The position numbers were made by a program, and so were the translations under genes. DNA of 64,000 nucleotides from Streptomyces vinaceus (GTDB lineage: Bacteria; Actinomycetota; Actinomycetes; Streptomycetales; Streptomycetaceae): positions 6,363,501 through 6,427,500 of the forward strand of contig NZ_CP023692.1 in assembly GCF_008704935.1 (NCBI RefSeq), in the 5' to 3' direction. Below the pieces are notes generated by a model. That model ran no database searches, was not told where the DNA came from, and worked only from the letters and a program-made list of their open reading frames with translations. Positions 52,856 through 61,560 of this stretch are shown in pieces. The number at the start of each line of letters is the position of its first letter. Positions within the stretch are counted from its first letter, which is position 1.

Positions 52856-53425
52856 ATGACTCTGACCAAGACGGCGGCCGTGACCGTCGCGCTGGCCCAG
52901 GCCCCCGGCCTTCCCACGGTGTTCACCACCGGGTACGCCGCCCGGATCGGCGCCGCAGCCGGGGGCCACAACCACTTCTACATGACGGGCTCGATGGGGC
53001 TGGCGCTGTCGCTCGGCACCGGCATCGCGATGCACTCCCGCCGTACGACCCTGGTCGTGGACGGCGACGGCAGCCTCCTGATGAACCCGGTCGGGCTGGT
53101 GATGGCGGGCGCCCGGCCGGACTTGCCGCTGATCCACCTCGTGCTGGACGACGGGGCCTACGCCTCCACGGGAGGCCAGCGCTCGCCCGGCGACTCGGTG
53201 GACCTGCCCGGCTGGGCTCGTGCCTGCGGATTCTCCCGGGTCCACACGGTCGGATCGGAGGAGGCTCTGGCCGCAGTCCTCCGTGAGGAGCTCCGGAACC
53301 CGCCGGCTCCCGTGTTCGTCCAGTGTCGCGTGACGTCCGACACCACGGCGCCCCCGCCGCGGGTGACCGACGACCTGGAGGGCATCACAGCCCGGTTCTC
53401 GGAGTTCCTCGCGCCGCAGGTCTGA
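52856..53425 (+). CDS. TPP-dependent decarboxylase beta subunit
   Basis: A 189-residue TPP-binding half. GDGSLLMNPVGLVMAGARPDLPLIHLVLDDGAY carries the diphosphate/Mg motif (GDG...N), as in ComE and in the C-terminal half of phosphonopyruvate decarboxylase. The ATG at 52856 is 5 bases after the alpha stop. The two subunits must assemble to make the active site at their interface. It lies 56 bases before the FMN reductase gene. Confidence 0.84.
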   Translation: MTLTKTAAVTVALAQAPGLPTVFTTGYAARIGAAAGGHNHFYMTGSMGLALSLGTGIAMHSRRTTLVVDGDGSLLMNPVGLVMAGARPDLPLIHLVLDDGAYASTGGQRSPGDSVDLPGWARACGFSRVHTVGSEEALAAVLREELRNPPAPVFVQCRVTSDTTAPPPRVTDDLEGITARFSEFLAPQV

Positions 53426-53481
53426 CGCGCCGTCCGCGAGCGGCCAGGCCGGACCAGCTGTCAACCATCGGAGGAAGTCGC

Positions 53482-54069
53482 GTGCAACGAGTAATCAGGA
53501 TCGTGGGAATCGGCGGCTCGTCCGGTACCCGCTCGACGGTGGAACAGGCCCTTCGCGTCTGCTTGGACGCCGCCGAGCACATGGGCGCGGAGGTTCGGCT
53601 GCTCAACGGCACGGAGCTCGCCATGCCGCTCTACCGGCCGGGGGCGGAGGCCGTGCACGGGCACGCTGCCCGGCTGCTGCGCGCGGTGGCGCAGGCGGAC
53701 GCCGTGGTACTGGCCAGCCCCGCGTATCACGGGACGGTCTCAGGACTGGTCAAGAACGCCCTGGACCATCTGGAGGAGCTCCGCGACGACAGTCGCCCGT
53801 ACCTCAGTGGGCGGGCCGTGGGTTGTATCGCGGTGGGCCAGGGTTGGCAGGGTGCCGTCGCCACCCTGGCCGCCCTGCGCGACATCACCCACGCCCTGCG
53901 CGGCTGGCCCACACCGATCGGCGTCGCGGTCAACAGCACGGCCGTGCCTTTCGGTCCGGAGGGGCGGTGCGAGGTGCCACACGTCCAGGAGCAGCTGACG
54001 CTGATGGCTCAGCAACTGGTCGAGTTCGCCCGGGCCCGCCAGGCACTCCTGGCCCCCGTCACGGCCTGA
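53482..54069 (+). CDS. NADPH-dependent FMN reductase-like flavodoxin-fold protein
   Basis: A 195-residue flavodoxin-fold reductase. The FMN phosphate loop is IGGSSGTRSTVEQALR near residue 12, and SPAYHGTVSGLVKNALDHLEEL near residue 80 is the family's most typical motif. GTG start with GGAGGAAG just upstream. Last gene of the rightward arm. It can supply FMNH2 to the LLM and acyl-CoA-dehydrogenase-like monooxygenases of the leftward arm. An alternative is direct reduction of a pathway intermediate. Confidence 0.88.
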   Translation: MQRVIRIVGIGGSSGTRSTVEQALRVCLDAAEHMGAEVRLLNGTELAMPLYRPGAEAVHGHAARLLRAVAQADAVVLASPAYHGTVSGLVKNALDHLEELRDDSRPYLSGRAVGCIAVGQGWQGAVATLAALRDITHALRGWPTPIGVAVNSTAVPFGPEGRCEVPHVQEQLTLMAQQLVEFARARQALLAPVTA

Positions 54070-54129
54070 GCGCCTTCGGCCACGTCGACCGCCCCGGCGT
54101 CGCCCCGGACGGGCGGCTGTAGCCGAAGC

Positions 54130-54159
54130 CGCCTGCCGGGCAAAAACGCAGGTCAGGCG
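54130..54159. terminator. Hairpin between convergent FMN reductase and aldehyde dehydrogenase genes
   Basis: CGCCTG (54130-54135) pairs with CAGGCG (54154-54159), with an alternative inner CCTGC/GCAGG pairing and an A-rich loop. It lies between two convergent stops, so it could end either transcript. This marks the right border of the NRPS cluster. Confidence 0.4.
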
Positions 54160-54174
54160 CCCTTTCTTGGGCCC

Positions 54175-55698
54175 CTAGAAGAAGCCGAGACGCTTCGGCG
54201 AGTACGACACGAGGAGGTTCTTGGTCTGCTGGTAGTGCTCCAGCATCATCTTGTGGGTCTCGCGGCCTATGCCGGACTGCTTGTAGCCGCCGAAGGCGGC
54301 GTGGGCCGGGTAGGCGTGGTAGCAGTTCGTCCAGACGCGGCCCGCCTGGATCGCGCGGCCCGCGCGGTACGCGGTGTTGATGTCGCGGGTCCAGACGCCC
54401 GCGCCCAGACCGTACGCCGTGTCGTTGGCGATCCGTACGGCGTCGTCGAAGTCCTGGAACGCGGTGACCGAGACGACCGGGCCGAAGATCTCCTCCTGGA
54501 AGATCCGCATGCGGTTGTCGCCCTCGAAGACGGTCGGCTGGACGTAGAAGCCGCCCGCCAGTTCGCCGTCCAGCTCCTGCCTCTCGCCGCCCGTCAGGAC
54601 CTTCGCGCCTTCCTTCCGGCCGATCTCCACGTACGACAGGACCTTTCGCAGCTGCTCCTCGGAGGCCTGCGCGCCGATCATCGTGTCCGTGTCCAACGGG
54701 TGCCCCGGCACGATCAGTTCCGTACGGGCCACGGCCGCGTCGAGGAAGTCGCCGTACCGGCCGCGCTCGATGAGGGCGCGCGAGGGGCTCGTACACACCT
54801 CGCCCTGGTTGAGGGCGAACATGGTGAAGCCCTCCAGGGCCTTGTCGCGCAGGTCGTCGTCCGTGGTCCAGATGTCGTCGAAGAAGAGGTTCGGGCTCTT
54901 GCCGCCGAGTTCGAGGGTCACCGGCTTCAGGTGCTCCGCCGCGTACTGCATGATCAGCCGCCCCGTGGACGTCTCCCCGGTGAACGCGATCTTCGCCACG
55001 CGCGGGCTGGAGGCGAGCGGTTTGCCCGCCTCCTCGCCGAAGCCGTTCACGATGTTCACCACGCCCGGCGGCAGCAGGTCCGCCACCAGGCCCAGCCAGT
55101 AGTGCACCGAGGCCGGGGTCTGCTCGGCCGGCTTCAGCACCACCGTGTTCCCGGCCGCCAGCGCCGGAGCCAGCTTCCACACCGCCATCAGGATCGGGAA
55201 GTTCCACGGGATGATCTGCCCGATCACGCCCAGCGGTTCGTGGAAGTGGTAGGCGACGGTGTCGTCGTCGAGCTGGCTCAGCGCCCCCTCCTGGGCGCGC
55301 AGCGCGCCCGCGAAATAGCGGAACTGGTCGATCGCCAGCGGTATGTCGGCGGCGAGGGTCTCCCGGACCGGCTTGCCGTTCTCCCAGGTCTCCGCGACCG
55401 CCAGCGCCTCCAGGTTCTGTTCCATCCGGTCGGCGATGCGCAGCAGTACCGTGGACCGCTCGGCGACCGAGGTGCGGCCCCAGGCGGGCGCCGCCGCGTG
55501 CGCCGCGTCGAGCGCCCGCTCCACGTCCTCGGCCGTGCCGCGCGCCACCTCGGTGAAGGTCCGGCCGTTGACGGGGGAGGGGTTGGCGAAGTACGCGCCG
55601 AGGGCAGGCTCGACGTACTCGCCACCGATGAAGTGGCCGTAGCGGGGCGCGTACGACATGAGCGCGCCTTCCGTACCGGGCGCAGCGTAACGGGCCAT
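54175..55698 (-). CDS. NAD-dependent aldehyde dehydrogenase (acetaldehyde-type)
   Basis: A 507-residue aldehyde dehydrogenase. IIPWNFPILMAVWKLAPALAAGNTVVLKPAEQTP binds the cofactor, LELGGKSPNLFFDD carries the general-base Glu, and NQGEVCTSPSR carries the catalytic Cys. The N-terminal and C-terminal sequences (GGYKQSGIGRETHKMMLEHYQQTKNLLVSYSPK) are typical of the acetaldehyde/alcohol-catabolic group. It lies 54 bases after the GAF regulator gene in the same direction, a classical regulator-enzyme pair. It is probably outside the NRPS cluster. Cytoplasmic. Confidence 0.92.
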   Translation of the reverse strand: MARYAAPGTEGALMSYAPRYGHFIGGEYVEPALGAYFANPSPVNGRTFTEVARGTAEDVERALDAAHAAAPAWGRTSVAERSTVLLRIADRMEQNLEALAVAETWENGKPVRETLAADIPLAIDQFRYFAGALRAQEGALSQLDDDTVAYHFHEPLGVIGQIIPWNFPILMAVWKLAPALAAGNTVVLKPAEQTPASVHYWLGLVADLLPPGVVNIVNGFGEEAGKPLASSPRVAKIAFTGETSTGRLIMQYAAEHLKPVTLELGGKSPNLFFDDIWTTDDDLRDKALEGFTMFALNQGEVCTSPSRALIERGRYGDFLDAAVARTELIVPGHPLDTDTMIGAQASEEQLRKVLSYVEIGRKEGAKVLTGGERQELDGELAGGFYVQPTVFEGDNRMRIFQEEIFGPVVSVTAFQDFDDAVRIANDTAYGLGAGVWTRDINTAYRAGRAIQAGRVWTNCYHAYPAHAAFGGYKQSGIGRETHKMMLEHYQQTKNLLVSYSPKRLGFF

Positions 55699-55752
55699 GG
55701 TGTCCTCCCCTTGCCGGGCGCCGGCCGCCGTCGGACAGCGCTCGGGAGGAGG

Positions 55753-57123
55753 CTAGGAGCGGGCAGGTTGCGAATACGTTGCCCGGCGCGGGGGCGGAGG
55801 GGCGGGTTCCCCGCGCGGGTGGCCGGGCCGGGGTCCGGAGCCGGGTTCCCCGCCGGGTTTCCCGGCGGGTCCGCCGCCGAGTTCCTCGTCGAGGGCCCGT
55901 ACGCGGGCCAGCGCGGCCGGGCGGCCCTCCTGCGGCAGCGCTTCGGCCAGCGCCCGCCAAGCCGCCGCGTCGTCCGCGCCCCACGGGGAGCACACCCAGT
56001 CGGTCAGCAGCCCCGCGTCCGCCCGCGCGATCACCGCGGCCCGCGCCTGGTCCTCGATCCGGCGCCGCAGCCGCACGATGCCCGGCGCGGTCGAGCCGGG
56101 GAGCAACGGGCCCGCGTAGTGCTGGAGGGCCGCGGAGACGGCGCCGGCCGCCAGGTGCCGGGTCACCACGGTGGAGTCAGCCTCCAGCGGCGCCGCCGTA
56201 CGGTACGGACGCGAGAGCGGGGCCCGGTCCCCCAGCAGTCCGCGCAGGCGCGACATTTCGGCGCGCAGGGTCACCGGTGACACCGATTCGTCCTCGTACA
56301 GCGCGATCGCCAGCTCCTCGCCCGACAGGCCCGCCGGATGGTGGGCGAGCAGCGCCATGATCTCGCTGTGCCGCCGGCCCAGGCGGAGCGTGGTGCCCCC
56401 GCCGACCAGCAGGGCCTCGTCCCGGCCGAGGACGGCGAGGGTGTCCCCGGCGCCCGGCGGGACCGGGTCAAGCAGTGCCAGTTGGGCCTCCGCCGCGCGG
56501 GCCACCGCCCGGACGAAGGCGAGGGAGTGCGGATGGGCGAGGCCGTCGCCGCCGGTGATGTCCACGGCGCCGAGGAGCCGGCCGGTCCGGGGATCGCGCA
56601 CCGGGGCCGCCGCGCAGGTCCAGGGATGGACCCGGCGGCTGAAATGCTCGGCCCCGAAGACCTGGACCGGCTCTCCGAGGGCGACCGCCGTGCCGGGGGC
56701 GTTGGTGCCCATCGCGGTCTCCGCCCAGCGGGCGCCCGGCACGAAGCCGAGCCGCTCCGCCCGCCGTAGCGTGGCCGCCTCGCCCTCGACCCAGAGCAGG
56801 CTGCCCCGCGCGTCGCAGACCGCGAGCAGATGGGCCCCGTGCGCCGCGAACGCCCCCACGAGGTCCCGGAACACCGGCATCACCCGGGCCAGGGGGTGCT
56901 GCGCCCGGTACGACCGCAGTTCCGCCTCCGCCAAGTCCACCGCGGGCGCGGACTCCGGGCTGACCCCGGCGCGGTCGCACCGTCGCCAGGACTTCGCGAT
57001 CACCGCCCGGACCGGATCCTCGACCCGCCCGTCCTGCGCGAACGCGGTGTGCGCCCGCCGCAGGAGGCGCGAACGCTCGGCGGGGTCGGCCCCGCCCGGC
57101 AGTGCCACCGACGGATCGTCCAT
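55753..57123 (-). CDS. GAF-domain transcriptional regulator
   Basis: A 456-residue regulator similar in layout to the N-terminal part of AcoR-type activators but without a sigma-54 AAA domain. The start (MDDPSVALPGGADPAERSRLLRRAH) leads into KSWRRCDRAGVSPE, a GAF sensor domain (about 75-215: FRDLVGAFAAHGAHLLAVCDARGSLLW), and a C-terminal DNA-binding-like part (LGRRHSEIMALLAHHPAGLSGEELAIALYEDESVSPVTLRAEMSRLRGLLG). It precedes the aldehyde dehydrogenase by 54 bases and likely activates it on alcohol or aldehyde signals. The ATG at 57123 was chosen over a far-upstream frame. Confidence 0.85.
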   Translation of the reverse strand: MDDPSVALPGGADPAERSRLLRRAHTAFAQDGRVEDPVRAVIAKSWRRCDRAGVSPESAPAVDLAEAELRSYRAQHPLARVMPVFRDLVGAFAAHGAHLLAVCDARGSLLWVEGEAATLRRAERLGFVPGARWAETAMGTNAPGTAVALGEPVQVFGAEHFSRRVHPWTCAAAPVRDPRTGRLLGAVDITGGDGLAHPHSLAFVRAVARAAEAQLALLDPVPPGAGDTLAVLGRDEALLVGGGTTLRLGRRHSEIMALLAHHPAGLSGEELAIALYEDESVSPVTLRAEMSRLRGLLGDRAPLSRPYRTAAPLEADSTVVTRHLAAGAVSAALQHYAGPLLPGSTAPGIVRLRRRIEDQARAAVIARADAGLLTDWVCSPWGADDAAAWRALAEALPQEGRPAALARVRALDEELGGGPAGKPGGEPGSGPRPGHPRGEPAPPPPRRATYSQPARS

Positions 57124-57336
57124 GCGTCCTCCCGTGGTGCCGCGTATCCGGAGCGCCCCATCGTCGTGCCGGTACGGGGTCCGGACAAGGGCCGTGTCGG
57201 CCACGGCCGGGCCGGATCGCCGCCGGCGGGTGCCGGACCGGTCGCGTTCGGTGACGGAGGGAGGGGGCCGGGAACGCGTGGTCGGAGCGGCGCGTTGTGG
57301 GGGGTAGTGGACGACGACAGGTGGAGGTGTCCGCAG

Positions 57337-57519
57337 ATGTCCAAGCGCGGCAAAGTCGCGGTTGCCGGAGTCGCGGCAGCCATCGTGTTGTTCTGGACGG
57401 TCGGGTTCTGGGCCGGACTGCTGGTCCTGATCGGCGTGCCGGCGGCCGCCTACCTGCTGCTGGACTCCTCCCAGCGGCGTCGTCTGCGGGGAATATCCAG
57501 GAAGCAACTGGGCCGCTGA
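57337..57519 (+). CDS. Small membrane protein (60 aa)
   Basis: A 60-residue protein. After MSKRGKVAVAG comes a long hydrophobic stretch (VAAAIVLFWTVGFWAGLLVLIGVPAAAYLLL) long enough for one or two membrane helices, then a basic tail RRRLRGISRKQLGR that would sit in the cytoplasm. GGAGG precedes the ATG by about 9 bases. Family unknown. It faces away from the GAF regulator and converges with trmO. The 213-base gap before it holds only the divergent promoters. Confidence 0.7.
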   Translation: MSKRGKVAVAGVAAAIVLFWTVGFWAGLLVLIGVPAAAYLLLDSSQRRRLRGISRKQLGR

Positions 57520-57557
57520 GCCCGCGGCGCGGGGCGCCGGGCGGGTCACCGGGTGGA

Positions 57558-58019
57558 TCAGTAGTAGTCGCGCATCAGGGCGGTGGCCCACTCGGGCTGG
57601 CGCAGTGCGCCGCGCGGGCCGAACTCGGCCATGTACGGCTTCAGGTCCAGCACCGGGGTGCCGTCCACCGCGTCCAGGCCTTCGACGTGCACGTCCAGGC
57701 CGTCCACCTTCAGGATCCGGCACCGGGAGACCCCCAGCCGGTTCGGCCTGTTCTTGCCGCGTTGGGCGAAGATGCCGACCAACGGCCAGTCCGCGTTGCC
57801 CCGGGGATGCCGCGCGCCCGTCTCGATCTTCTCCACCGGAACCCGGTCGAAGTGGTAGACGACCTCCAGGTGTGAAAAGTCCGCCAGCCCGTACAGGGCC
57901 TCCGGGCCGAACCTTCCGGAGTCCAGGCGGATCACGGCCGTCTCCCGCCCCCAGTCGTCGTCGACCGCCTCCGCGCGGCCGCCCACCACCACGGCCACCG
58001 GCTCCGATTGCACCGACAC
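57558..58019 (-). CDS. trmO: tRNA (N6-threonylcarbamoyladenosine(37)-N6)-methyltransferase TrmO-like protein
   Basis: A 153-residue YaeB/TrmO-family protein. Family elements: LEVVYHFDRVP, GIFAQRGKNRPNRLGVSRCRILKVDG (the core motif with RPNRLG) and VHVEGLDAVDGTPVLDLKPYMAEFG. TrmO methylates t6A at position 37 of some tRNAs using SAM bound by an unusual beta-barrel fold. This is the short form with only the catalytic domain. It follows the unknown 264-residue gene by 16 bases on the same strand, so the two may be an operon. Confidence 0.88.
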   Translation of the reverse strand: MSVQSEPVAVVVGGRAEAVDDDWGRETAVIRLDSGRFGPEALYGLADFSHLEVVYHFDRVPVEKIETGARHPRGNADWPLVGIFAQRGKNRPNRLGVSRCRILKVDGLDVHVEGLDAVDGTPVLDLKPYMAEFGPRGALRQPEWATALMRDYY

Positions 58020-58035
58020 AGCGTCTCCTTCGGGT

Positions 58036-58830
58036 TCATGCCGGGCGTACGGCCACGCGGTCCAGGGCCGCGAGCAGCTCCGGCAGTTCGGGCAGGCCGA
58101 GATCGGGATCCCCGTCGCGGGGGACCGTGAGGACCTCGCCCGGCTCCTCGTCCAGCAGGACGAAGGCGGCGTCCCCGGTCCGTGCCACCAGCGACCACCC
58201 GGGGCCGTCCACGCGCAGCGTCCGCACGCCCTCGCCCGCGAACGAGGACCGGACCCGGCCCGGCGGCGGCGGGCTCTGGGTGTACTCCAGGGCCTCCCGG
58301 AGCGCCCGCGCGAGCCCGGGGTGCGCCGCGGCCGCCGCCCCGCCGTCCGCCGCGACCTGCTCGCGCCAGCCGGTCCACTCCCGGGCGATCTGGTCCGCCC
58401 CCATCCGCCGCTGCACGGGTCCCCACACCTCGGCGGACGGCGGTGCCAGCGGCACCCGTCCGGTCCCGTCGGCGCCCTGCTCCGGGTCGTGCGGCTCCGG
58501 TACGCCCGGCGCCGCCACCGACAGGGCCAGGGGCCAGCCCGCCAGCGAGACCACGATCGACCGCTCGTCGGGCGACAGGTCGTATTCCATGCCGCAGTCC
58601 CAGGAGGCGATCGCCATGGCCACGAGCGAGACGTCGTCCACGACGACCGTCCAGCGCGCGCCGTCCTCGTCCTGTCCGAGCACCAGCCCGTATCCCTGCG
58701 CCGCCGGTTTCACACCCAGCAGCGAGCAGGCCTCCGGGAAGTCGTCGCCCAGGATGCCCGGAAACTGCGCGGGGGTCAGCAGCACGGCGGTCAGCACGTA
58801 GAGCGAACCGCCCCCCTCCTCGTCCGTCAC
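58036..58830 (-). CDS. Hypothetical protein (264 aa)
   Basis: I do not recognise this protein. It is acidic and rich in Pro, Asp and Trp, without signal peptide, membrane helix or known catalytic motif. The N-terminal half looks beta-rich (WTVVVDDVSLVAMAIASWDCGMEYDL), the middle has a charged helix region (GPVQRRMGADQIAREWTGWREQV), and the end is a second beta/alpha unit (WSLVARTGDAAFVLLDEE). The layout resembles small actinobacterial proteins of unknown role. It sits 16 bases before trmO in the same direction. Confidence 0.7.
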   Translation of the reverse strand: MTDEEGGGSLYVLTAVLLTPAQFPGILGDDFPEACSLLGVKPAAQGYGLVLGQDEDGARWTVVVDDVSLVAMAIASWDCGMEYDLSPDERSIVVSLAGWPLALSVAAPGVPEPHDPEQGADGTGRVPLAPPSAEVWGPVQRRMGADQIAREWTGWREQVAADGGAAAAAHPGLARALREALEYTQSPPPPGRVRSSFAGEGVRTLRVDGPGWSLVARTGDAAFVLLDEEPGEVLTVPRDGDPDLGLPELPELLAALDRVAVRPA

Positions 58831-58965
58831 GTGGCCTCCCGGTCGCTCTGTCGTCGGCGCACCCTAACCAGCGGGTAACCCCTGCGTCGAGAGCCTGCGG
58901 CCGTCGATTTCCAAGGCCGCCACCTGCACGTAGAGTTGGCAGCCCGCCACAGAAAGGTGTACCCG

Positions 58966-59880
58966 GTGCAGCGTTACGACCGGCTGAGGGAGATCCTCCG
59001 TCTCGACCCCGACAAGGACTTCCTGGCCATCTACCGGCTCACCGCCACCTACGAGTTCCCGTGGGACATGACCCGCGCCCTGGAGCTCGCCCTCTTCCGC
59101 ACGTACGCGGTCCCCAGCATCGGCCGCCTCCTCGCCGAGACCGCCGAGTTCACCGATCGTCCGCAGAAGCGCTACGACGACACCTCGCTGCTCCTCGACG
59201 CCGTCGTGGAGCACGGGTTCGAGAGCGATACGGCGCGCACCGCGATCCGCCGCGTCAACCAGATGCACCGCGCCTACGACATCACCAACGAGGACATGCG
59301 GTACGTCCTGTGCACGTTCGTGGTGATCCCGGCGCGCTGGCTGGACGCCTACGGCTGGCGCCCGCTGACCCATCACGAACGCCGCGCCGCCGCGAACTAC
59401 TACGCCGAACTCGGCCGGCACATGGGTATAAAGGACATTCCGGGCTCTTTCGAGGAGTTCGAGGAGACCCTGCACTCCTACGAGGAGGCCCACCTCGGCT
59501 GGGACGAGGGCGGCCGCAAGGTGGCCGACTCCACCCTCGCCCTCATGGCCTCCTGGTACCCCGCGCCGCTCGCCCCCGCGACGCGCGCGCTGGTCCTCTC
59601 CCTCCTCGACGAGCCGCTGCTGTCCGCCTTCCGCTACGAGAGCCCCCGTCCGCCGGTCAAGCGGCTGTTCCGGGGCGCCCTCAAGCTGCGCGGGCGCGCC
59701 GTCCGGCTGCTGCCGCCGCGCAAGGACCCGCACTACGCCCGGCAGAACCCGGAGATCAAGGGTTACCCCCATGGCTACGACGTCGGCGAGCTCGGCACGT
59801 TCCCGGTGCCCGGCTCGGGGGGATGCCCCGTACCGCATCCGCGCCGGCCCGCCGGGGCGGATGCTCAGCCTCCGGCGTGA
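58966..59880 (+). CDS. MpaB-family (latex-clearing-protein-like) oxygenase
   Basis: A protein of about 304 residues from the MpaB/DUF2236 family, alpha-helical heme proteins related to rubber oxygenases. Typical elements: FLAIYRLTATYEFPWDMTRALELALFRTYAVPSIGRLLAETAEFT, the following KRYDDTSLLL, and MHRAYDITNEDMRYVLCTFVVIPARWLDAYGWRPLTHHERRAA, which includes candidate heme-contact residues. No signal peptide. The GTG at 58966 was chosen for an AAAGG 8 bases upstream; an earlier TTG in frame would add 10 residues. It diverges from the unknown gene. Physiological substrate unknown. Confidence 0.85.
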   Translation: MQRYDRLREILRLDPDKDFLAIYRLTATYEFPWDMTRALELALFRTYAVPSIGRLLAETAEFTDRPQKRYDDTSLLLDAVVEHGFESDTARTAIRRVNQMHRAYDITNEDMRYVLCTFVVIPARWLDAYGWRPLTHHERRAAANYYAELGRHMGIKDIPGSFEEFEETLHSYEEAHLGWDEGGRKVADSTLALMASWYPAPLAPATRALVLSLLDEPLLSAFRYESPRPPVKRLFRGALKLRGRAVRLLPPRKDPHYARQNPEIKGYPHGYDVGELGTFPVPGSGGCPVPHPRRPAGADAQPPA

Positions 59881-59944
59881 TCCCGGGCACCTCCTCGCGT
59901 CCCGGGGCAGGTGCCGACGTACGGCATGGGCATGGGAGGGCCGG

Positions 59945-60562
59945 TCAGGCCCGGCGCAGCGCGAGCGCGAGGAAGCGGGCGTCCTCGTCGGCGTACGAGG
60001 TCATGTCCCAGCCCGAACCGGCCAGCAGCGGGCCCAGGTTGTGCTCGGCCCGCAGGTCCTCCGGCGTCAGTTCGCGGCCCTGTCGCGCCGCCAGGGCCGC
60101 CCGCCCGATCGGGTGGAACAGGGCGAGGCGGCCGCCGGGGCGGACCACGCGGGCGAGCTCGCGCAGGTTCGCCTCCGGGTCGGGCAGGTGCGCGATCAGC
60201 CCGGCCGCGAACACGGCGTCGAGCGCCGCGTCGCGCAGCGGCAGCCGGGCCACGTCCGCGAGCAGCAGCGTGCCCTCGGCGTCCCGGCCGGCCCGCCGCG
60301 CGGCGGCCAGCATCTGCGGGGTGAGGTCCGCGCCGAGCACCGTGCCGGCCGGGCCGACGGCGGCGCGCAGCGCGGTCAGCGCCCGCCCGGTACCGCAGCC
60401 CGCGTCGAGGACGCGGTCGCCGGGGCGCAGGCCGAATTCGGCCACCGCCGTCGTGAAGGCGGGCCCGTCCGCCGGGAACTTCCGGTCCCAGTCGGCGGCG
60501 CGCGTCCCGAAGAACTCCTGCACGTGCGTGTGGTCTTCGCTCATGTGGACATGATCCCCCAT
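59945..60562 (-). CDS. Class I SAM-dependent methyltransferase
   Basis: A 205-residue methyltransferase. The motif I GDRVLDAGCGTGRALTAL binds SAM, GADLTPQMLAAARRAG follows as motif II, and LDAVFAAGLIAHLPDPEANLRELARVVRPGGRLALFHP is the usual core. It is of UbiE/Coq5-like size. The start is uncertain: ATG 60562 with a GGGAG site, ATG 60544, or the longer frame to 60628. Convergent with the MpaB-type gene and divergent from the MHYT gene. Substrate unknown. Confidence 0.85.
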   Translation of the reverse strand: MGDHVHMSEDHTHVQEFFGTRAADWDRKFPADGPAFTTAVAEFGLRPGDRVLDAGCGTGRALTALRAAVGPAGTVLGADLTPQMLAAARRAGRDAEGTLLLADVARLPLRDAALDAVFAAGLIAHLPDPEANLRELARVVRPGGRLALFHPIGRAALAARQGRELTPEDLRAEHNLGPLLAGSGWDMTSYADEDARFLALALRRA

Positions 60563-60701
60563 GGCTCCCGCGCGGTGCGTGTGCAAGGTGGCACGTGGCG
60601 CGATCGAAGCAGGGCGTAGCTCTGTCATATTCCAGCAGTTCCAGCTGCTTTCGAAATGCGCCCCTTGTTCGCGCCCTCACCCGGACTAGCGTCCCGGGGC
60701 C

Positions 60702-61511
60702 ATGGGACACCTCGACCACGCGGCCTATGGCTGGCTGACACCCGTACTGTCGTATGCGATGGCATGCATCGGCGCGGCCCTCGGGCTGCGCTGCACCGTC
60801 TGCGCGCTCGCCGCGACGACCGGATCCTCCCGCCGCAACTGGCTCCTCACCGCGGCCTCCGCCATCGGGACCGGCATCTGGACGATGCACTTCGTCGCGA
60901 TGCTCGGCTTCGACGTCACCGGCACCGAGATCCACTACAACGTGCCGCTGACCGTGCTCAGCCTGCTCGTCGCCATGCTCGTCGTCGGCGCGGGGGTGTT
61001 CGCCGTCGGCTACGGCCGGGCCCGCGGCCGCGCCCTGGTCCTCGGGGGACTCACCACCGGCCTCGGCGTCGCCAGCATGCACTACCTCGGCATGGCGGCC
61101 CTGCGCCTGCACGGCAGCGTCTCGTACGACCCGCTGATGGTCGGGCTCTCGGTCGCGATCGCGGTCGTCGCGGCCACCGCCGCGCTGTGGGCCGCGCTGA
61201 ACATCAAGTCCCCGGTCGCCGTGACCGTCGCCTCGCTCGTCATGGGCGCCGCCGTCAGCAGCATGCACTACACCGGGATGCTGGCGGTCGCGGTCCGGGT
61301 CGTCCCCTCGGAGCAGACGCTGCCCGGCGCCACCGCGATGCAGTTCATCTTCCCGCTCGCCGTCGGGCTCGGCTCGTACCTGTTCATCACCTCTGCGTTC
61401 GTCGCGCTCTCCCCGACCGCCGACGAGCGCGCCGCCTCCGCGTCGGCCGCCCGGCACCTGGGCGGCGGGCAGGCGGCGGCGCCGGTCGCGCCGTCCGCGC
61501 CGGCCCGCTGA
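60702..61511 (+). CDS. MHYT-domain integral membrane sensor protein
   Basis: A 269-residue membrane protein with seven hydrophobic helices and three MHYT-type motifs: IWTMHFVAML, VASMHYLGMA and VSSMHYTGML. MHYT domains are thought to bind copper and sense a diatomic gas or redox state. There is no attached output domain, unlike GGDEF/EAL fusions in other bacteria. It lies 49 bases before the sensor kinase gene and could act with it. A short Ala-rich cytoplasmic tail ends the protein. Confidence 0.9.
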   Translation: MGHLDHAAYGWLTPVLSYAMACIGAALGLRCTVCALAATTGSSRRNWLLTAASAIGTGIWTMHFVAMLGFDVTGTEIHYNVPLTVLSLLVAMLVVGAGVFAVGYGRARGRALVLGGLTTGLGVASMHYLGMAALRLHGSVSYDPLMVGLSVAIAVVAATAALWAALNIKSPVAVTVASLVMGAAVSSMHYTGMLAVAVRVVPSEQTLPGATAMQFIFPLAVGLGSYLFITSAFVALSPTADERAASASAARHLGGGQAAAPVAPSAPAR

Positions 61512-61560
61512 GCCGCCACTCCGTACCGCCCCGCTGGACCGCACCCGGAACGAGGAGCCC

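Noticed and set aside
52323..53425. Phosphonate biosynthesis cluster
   Set aside because: The decarboxylase subunits resemble phosphonopyruvate decarboxylase, but no PEP mutase or other phosphonate gene is present in the window.
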